Origin: Whalleya microplaca
Lineage: Eukaryota > Ascomycota > Sordariomycetes > Xylariales > Xylariaceae
Length of the DNA stretch: 64,000 nt
Assembly: GCA_022497155.1 (NCBI GenBank)
Contig: MU385765.1
Coordinates: forward strand, 186,001-250,000
Direction of reading: 5' to 3'
Positions 59,001-64,000 of the stretch are shown in pieces (position 1 is the stretch's first letter; every line of letters starts with the position of its first letter). A program made the position numbers and the translations under genes. The notes under the pieces were generated by a model. The model was given only the letters and a program-made list of their open reading frames with translations. It had not been told where the DNA came from and made no database searches.

Positions 59001-62000
59001 GGCTGTAGATCAATGTTGTGGTTGATCGACATCTGTCTTTTCCTAGTTGCCGTGCAATTATTAGAAAATTCTTTTTCGTCTATTCTCATAGCGTCAGCGT
59101 CTTGATTCGACTAGGTTAGCGTTTTAGTGTTACTCGTCCAAACCTGCCCCCTTCCCCTGATGTATTGGATGGTCCAACGCCGCATTTCTACTTGAGCGAT
59201 GTTCAACGCGAGTCTTCAATGACGTCAACATCGTTTTCGTCGCAGCTCCTCTAAACTCCTATTACCCCCTCATATTGTGATCCTCATGAAATAGATACGT
59301 ATGAAGTAGAGGTAAGACAGTTCACAACGTGGTGTACCTATTCTTTGCTTAACCTGTGGGATGCATTTGCATCAATCCTCTTTCTTCCAATCTATCAGAG
59401 TGACATCCTATTGAAGACACGTCAAAATCAAGGATTCAGCGTCTTCACTGTGTCGAAACATTGTGTTTCCGGCCGTCCCCCTGAGCTCTTACATACTGGT
59501 CGGCAGCTGGGATGAGCACCTCTCAGCAATGCCTTAGGCGCCCCTCTGCTAGGTGAGGGATCAATGTCACTGGACATGGTACGCAGACATTTCATATTTC
59601 CATATGAATGGCCAAGATGGGGGGTTTTGCGGATGTGTACACTTTTGCTATATTCTTCAAGGTCAATAAAAGTCCCAGTACACAGTTCTGATATGTCTAT
59701 CGTGGCTGTTAGATACTCTTTTCTTAGCTGTCTACTGCCGTTCCGTTTTGTTTTCCTTGGCCTCGTTTGCAGCAAGCCATGCATTGAAGATACTGTAAAT
59801 ATGTATCTACAATCGGGGGGTTTGCATCCCCAGGTGATCCTTCTTACAAAAACATGTTACAACCCATAGATATGCGGCCTCTATAGATGCAATGCGTCAC
59901 TCGATAGCACTGGTTCCTTTCTTTGGGGACTAGAATAAATAGGAGACGGGGAAAATGGAAGCACAAAGGCTGTAGAACTGGTTATAGTAACCCCGAAATC
60001 TCCAAAGGTCCTAGATCAGACAAGTAGAATACGTAGTCTAACGCTGTAGCCATATTCACTTCATCGTCTCTTTGACAAGTGCTCTTGCATATGTAAGTAG
60101 TTACGACAAATGGAGAACAACCCATCTAGCTATCAGCCATCGGCCTTAGAGGTTATTAACACCGATTTAGCCTCGAGGTTGCGGTCGACCCTTGCAAGGA
60201 AATCAAGAAGGCCACCCAGCTCTTAGCATGTACTCTTTAGCTGTCACGAATTTACCAGAAGGCCAGGGAAGCCCGAAACAGAGCATCGAATGTATTCGGG
60301 CTTGTTTAAGGAGACCGTAAGATTAAAGGGGAGAAGTTTTTAAAGCATCATCAATTGGATGGCACATTTGGTTCGTTCCTCTACACCTTCGCCTTAAAGC
60401 CACTAGATGCAGAACTTGCGACATGCTTCTAAAGATCGAACAAGAATAAATATAGTGAGCTGTGTTATCTTTCCTGGAGATTTTAGCGCAGCTTAATGAT
60501 GTATGAGCTGGATATTAGACGCTGTACGGGCGCGCGCGCGAGAGAGAGAGAGACAGAGAGAGAGAGAGAGAAAGGAGTCACAACAAGCATATTACTATTT
60601 CTTTTATGATAAGACATCGTCGAAGCCGCTTAACTCAACATATCCATCCACCAAAGTCACTGGCGACTGATTTATTGAGGTGCCTACGGTTTGTCGAATT
60701 TGCTTGATGAGTTCAATATATACTCCGTGCTGCCTAGCTTCAAGCATTGCACACCTAGAGACGAACTCCTAGACACTTCCATACATTATCAAAGGCATGT
60801 TGCTGACCAAAGGCCCAACCTAGTAGCTGAAGAGGCCACTCTAATTACCATGGTCTAACCTTCAGGTTTACATCTTTCGGTGGTATGGGGACGAGACTCA
60901 TACCTGGCGTCCACACCAAGACTCAGCTACAGGAGTAGGAGTGCTTCTGCAAGAACAGGCTTCGATTTTTCAACGAAGTGTTACCTTGTCCTAGGATCTT
61001 GTTTCCGCTTGTAGTTACAACATATCCTTATCAGATATGTTGAGCCACTGACCAGCCGCAATCGCAACTGAGGCAGGGATTGCCAGCATTGTCGAGTGGT
61101 GCTCAAGAACCGGGCTTCAAGATGCTGGTAATTGTATGCAGAGGATTATTCGACTACGAAGGACTACCTATCCATCGTCGCATCCTACTTCGCAGACAGG
61201 TATACCATCTTCTCTCTTTTCTGGGGCACCGTAGACCAGCCAGTGCTGGTGGAGGAAGTCCCACGGCGTTGGGCCTGGGCAACCGGTGAATTATGTACTG
61301 AGATGGGTTACAGTATAACATTAAGACTGAGACTGCTACGATAATCGAAGACACGAGTAATAGTAGTAGTACCTTTATTAATTCAAGGTCTGGATTTTCG
61401 ATGGACAGTCACGGTTGTAGTGGCGCCTGTCCTCTTGAAGACGAGATAGAAAAGAACGAGGACTCGGACTTAGATAGGAGAGAGCTTATAAGCAGAATTG
61501 GCAGTCGAAGAAAGATGGAGATGAAGATGATGGGTTATACTTGTCATATCAATCGAGTATCGTACTAGTAGCTATCATCTGGAGCACCGACGCACTTGTT
61601 CTAACGTTTCCAGTGGAATACTTGTTAAGCATGCCCTTGAGATTCACCGTGTAGTGTCTTGCTTTCAGAACTTGGAACAATTCAATTCAATTCAATTCTT
61701 TGAAGTGGCGATTCGGACAGCGGTAAGCTGGAAGGGTACATACGAGTGATGACGAGATTGATATGTACAACCTACATCTCATCACGCTTGCGATCTGTAT
61801 TATTTTACGTTCGCGGGCTTCAACCTCGCGCTTAGGACCTTTGACGTTTCCATACTCGCGGAGTGTCTATAAATACTGAAGCTTCTATAGTCACTTGCCG
61901 TGCTCGACAAAAAAGCGCCTGCTCAACTGACATATCATGAAGGGGATGAATGTACAAGTCAGTATTCAGGGCTACAAAGAAGTATCTGAAAGGATACTAC

Positions 62001-63442
62001 AATTACTAGATAAGATATAAGAGAACATGAATGCTCTAAAGACATAACTTAAGTATATAATCTATATATAATATAGGCTTGACGACTACCATAAGCGTAT
62101 AGGTAGTAGTTGAATATCTCTAGGGTACCCGGTAGCAATCATAGTATCTCAAAGTGTCGCTATATAGCAATTTCACTGCGGTGGTTATAGCCCTGAAAGT
62201 AATAGAAATGACGATGGACATCGTTAAGATACCATTAGGACTTTGAGTGGACGATGACCCTTAGTACTCGGCGCTTGGGGCTGTCAACTATCACCCTACG
62301 CGACAGACGTCGTCTACATACAATGTGACCAGATCTATCCTGAACGTGCGCCCGCAAAGAACTAGTAGTACATAATTTTGAGACGATCTATCCCATATAC
62401 TTTCATCGTCATTTCAGATAGAAAGTACCCTGTGATCTGATCAGAGCCACGCAGGGGTGCGTCACCACCGCTTTGGAGGGCTCAATTAGGCCCAAAGTCC
62501 TAAGCAAGGCCACGAGAAGGAAATCGGACGACTACAACATCAAATCCAGAGGTTCATGATGCTGACTCCGATCCTGAAGCCCGGCGGTGTAAGAGTTATG
62601 ATCTAGAGGACGTGCACGTCTCACCTACGGACCATTATGCTTGCTGCGAGTGACTCTGACGCCTTACAGCTATTCATCTCATGCTATTCCCAGAGTACGA
62701 GCGACGTCTTAACTCTTGCAGCGCCTCACTTTTACTTGTTGTCCCTAGAGTTGAATGACGTACACTTCGAATCTTTGTACGGACAGATACATACTAGCAA
62801 AGAACTACACCCCCCCCCTCCCCCCCGAATTGTTGTTTTATCGTACAACGACCCATAGGAGCGGTCTATTGTGTTCCCGAGTGATAATGATCATATATTC
62901 AAGTGAGCAAGTTAGTATTTTGCCAATATGATATATTCCAGATTATAGCCACTTGGTATAAGCTAATGTATATTCTGTCCGAATATTTCCAATTATTTTT
63001 TTCACATAATAAGCTAATGTGGGCTCGCTGTTCTAACATGTTTCATTGTGGCGCAGTATACGAGACGAATAATTACTCCCTTGATACCTGCCTCTAGATC
63101 TAGGATTTCCAGTATCCTGCCCCTACAGCAGAGCCCCCGATACATCGAGTAGGACCGCGTAGACCGCATGACACACAAGACCCGCGGCATCTCTTTTGAT
63201 TAAAAGGTATGCCCTTTTCGTAGTTTCCCGACATTAATGCTGTGAGCGCCGGATGGGTTGTAGCAAAGCGAGGAAGGATAGTAGATTCTGATAAATACAA
63301 ATGTCGTCCCATCATTTCTATACGTCGTATGTAGTGCAGAAGCAGCGCCCGGAATGGAAGCCGCTACAAGATATCATGTGTAATATGAGGCTGTCGCTCC
63401 CAAAGGATTATTAGGAAGGTTCGCTCACGTGGTCAACCCTCT
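56001..63442. other. 7.4-kb gene-free interval
   Basis: No gene is supported. Content is moderate-GC to AT-rich sequence with scattered frames below 150 codons and no domain. It contains TACTCCGTA (58321), CCTAGG (58425, 60990), a GC/GA dinucleotide array (60530-60574) and an aattc array near 61681-61700. The frames at 61080-61344 were inspected for family motifs without success. Confidence 0.5.
60530..60574. repeat. GC then GA dinucleotide microsatellite
   Basis: Five cg units run directly into about sixteen ga units with one gaca interruption. It is non-coding. Confidence 0.9.
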
Positions 63443-64000
63443 TTAGGGGCTTGCCCATCCACCAGCGACGTCAACCCATTCAGCCAAGCACGAGCCCTCC
63501 TTGCCTTCAACATCCACAATGTCAGTATCGCAGCGGCAACGGCAGCCAACGCCATTCTCTTTTTCGGGATCCCACTGGTCCCAATACTCGTCTTCCTCGA
63601 TCCGCGCTCTCTCCTCGAGCGTCGTTTTCTCCAGGTAGGGTTCACGTGGGAGCTGGCGAGCGGGTGCGTTTGCTGGACAATGCTGAATCGTAGTGTGTCG
63701 GTAGCCAAAGTCGCGGAAGTAGTGAATGTCGCGAGGAGCTAAGAGGATACCGGCCGCAAGGGAGTGGATGGGTGCGTCACCCCACTAGAACGAAGTTAGT
63801 CAAGTGATATAAAAACACATACACCACCGATAACATACTCTTTCCATCCAGAAGCCACCGCTGCGGTCCATCATGTCAAAGAATTCCCTGTACTCCTTGC
63901 TGCGGAACCAGCTGAGCTTCGCAATTTCGAAGTTTGACCAGAAATGGCACATGTTGTAACTCTCGCCCTCCATAGCTTCGGGATCAATCTCGGGCAGATT
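63443..64000 (-). CDS. GT15 alpha-1,2-mannosyltransferase (Kre2/Mnt1/Ktr family), 3' part
   Basis: A Golgi type II membrane enzyme that adds alpha-1,2-mannose to O- and N-linked glycans from GDP-mannose. Only the C-terminal 167 residues are inside the window; the rest lies beyond 64000. Two exons are visible on the minus strand (64000-63839 and 63784-63443), separated by a 54-nt intron. The reading [52 protein letters not shown] and [20 protein letters not shown] matches the conserved core of the family, including the acidic and Trp residues around the nucleotide-sugar site. The tail [18 protein letters not shown] ends GGWASP. The intron falls exactly between MER and WGD and keeps frame. A 91-codon open frame over the last exon is in the wrong frame. 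Confidence 0.93.

Noticed and set aside
61080..61344. Overlapping frames with aromatic-rich text (SYFADRYTIFSLFWGTVD).
   Set aside because: Checked for NTF2-like or other small-domain motifs; no convincing match and no splice chain.
1..64000. CRISPR arrays, operon structure, ribosome binding sites, rRNA and complete transposons.
   Set aside because: The window is eukaryotic. The tandem repeats found are microsatellites without spacers, and no transposase, reverse transcriptase or long terminal repeats were recognised.

Overview
This is nuclear DNA of a filamentous ascomycete (Pezizomycotina), most likely a Sordariomycete. The evidence is: genes split by short GT-AG introns (about 48-156 nt), monocistronic genes on both strands, long intergenic stretches rich in TACCTA/CCTAGG-type motifs, and fungus-specific families (Ste50 adaptor, Zn(II)2Cys6 regulator, Dal5-type MFS permease, GT15 mannosyltransferase, GH10 xylanase). 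Order and species cannot be fixed from the sequence. I see no bacterial, viral or CRISPR features and no intact transposon. Two 10-N assembly gaps (15716-15725 and 50739-50748) sit in homopolymer tracts.

Layout. 842-2236 (-): G-protein beta subunit. 2237-6795: gene-poor, repeat-rich. 6796-8046 (+): adenosine deaminase-like enzyme, tail-to-tail with 8329-10547 (-) acetoacetyl-CoA synthetase. 13282-15285 (+): serine palmitoyltransferase subunit Lcb2. 18977-20642 (+): Ste50 MAPK adaptor. 24134-26145 (-): Dal5-type MFS transporter. 28593-29666 (+): Taf14-like YEATS protein. 31600-34948 (+): Zn2Cys6 transcription factor. 38444-39880 (+): membrane-anchored surface protein with one exon junction that does not keep frame. 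41204-42743 (+): secreted GH10 xylanase. 46740-48836 (-): Pho80/Clg1-like cyclin. 48837-63442: 14.6 kb with no gene I can support. 63443-64000 (-): 3' part of a GT15 mannosyltransferase that runs off the window.

I rebuilt the exon structures by hand. In all twelve genes except the surface protein, the joined exons give an integral number of codons and a continuous family-like protein. Several first exons (for example the 16-codon exon of the adenosine deaminase-like gene) are far too short to stand out as open frames.

How the genes relate. Most are independent housekeeping or environmental-response genes. G-beta and Ste50 act in the same pheromone/filamentation MAPK pathway but lie 17 kb apart with unrelated genes between, so this is loose linkage and not a cluster. 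There is no biosynthetic gene cluster. The least explained material is non-coding: a perfect 24-bp palindrome at 51927-51950 flanked by two smaller palindromes, a dispersed 9-mer TACT(C/G)CGTA, a dispersed ACCTAGGT palindrome, and two tandem arrays carrying GCGATA cores.
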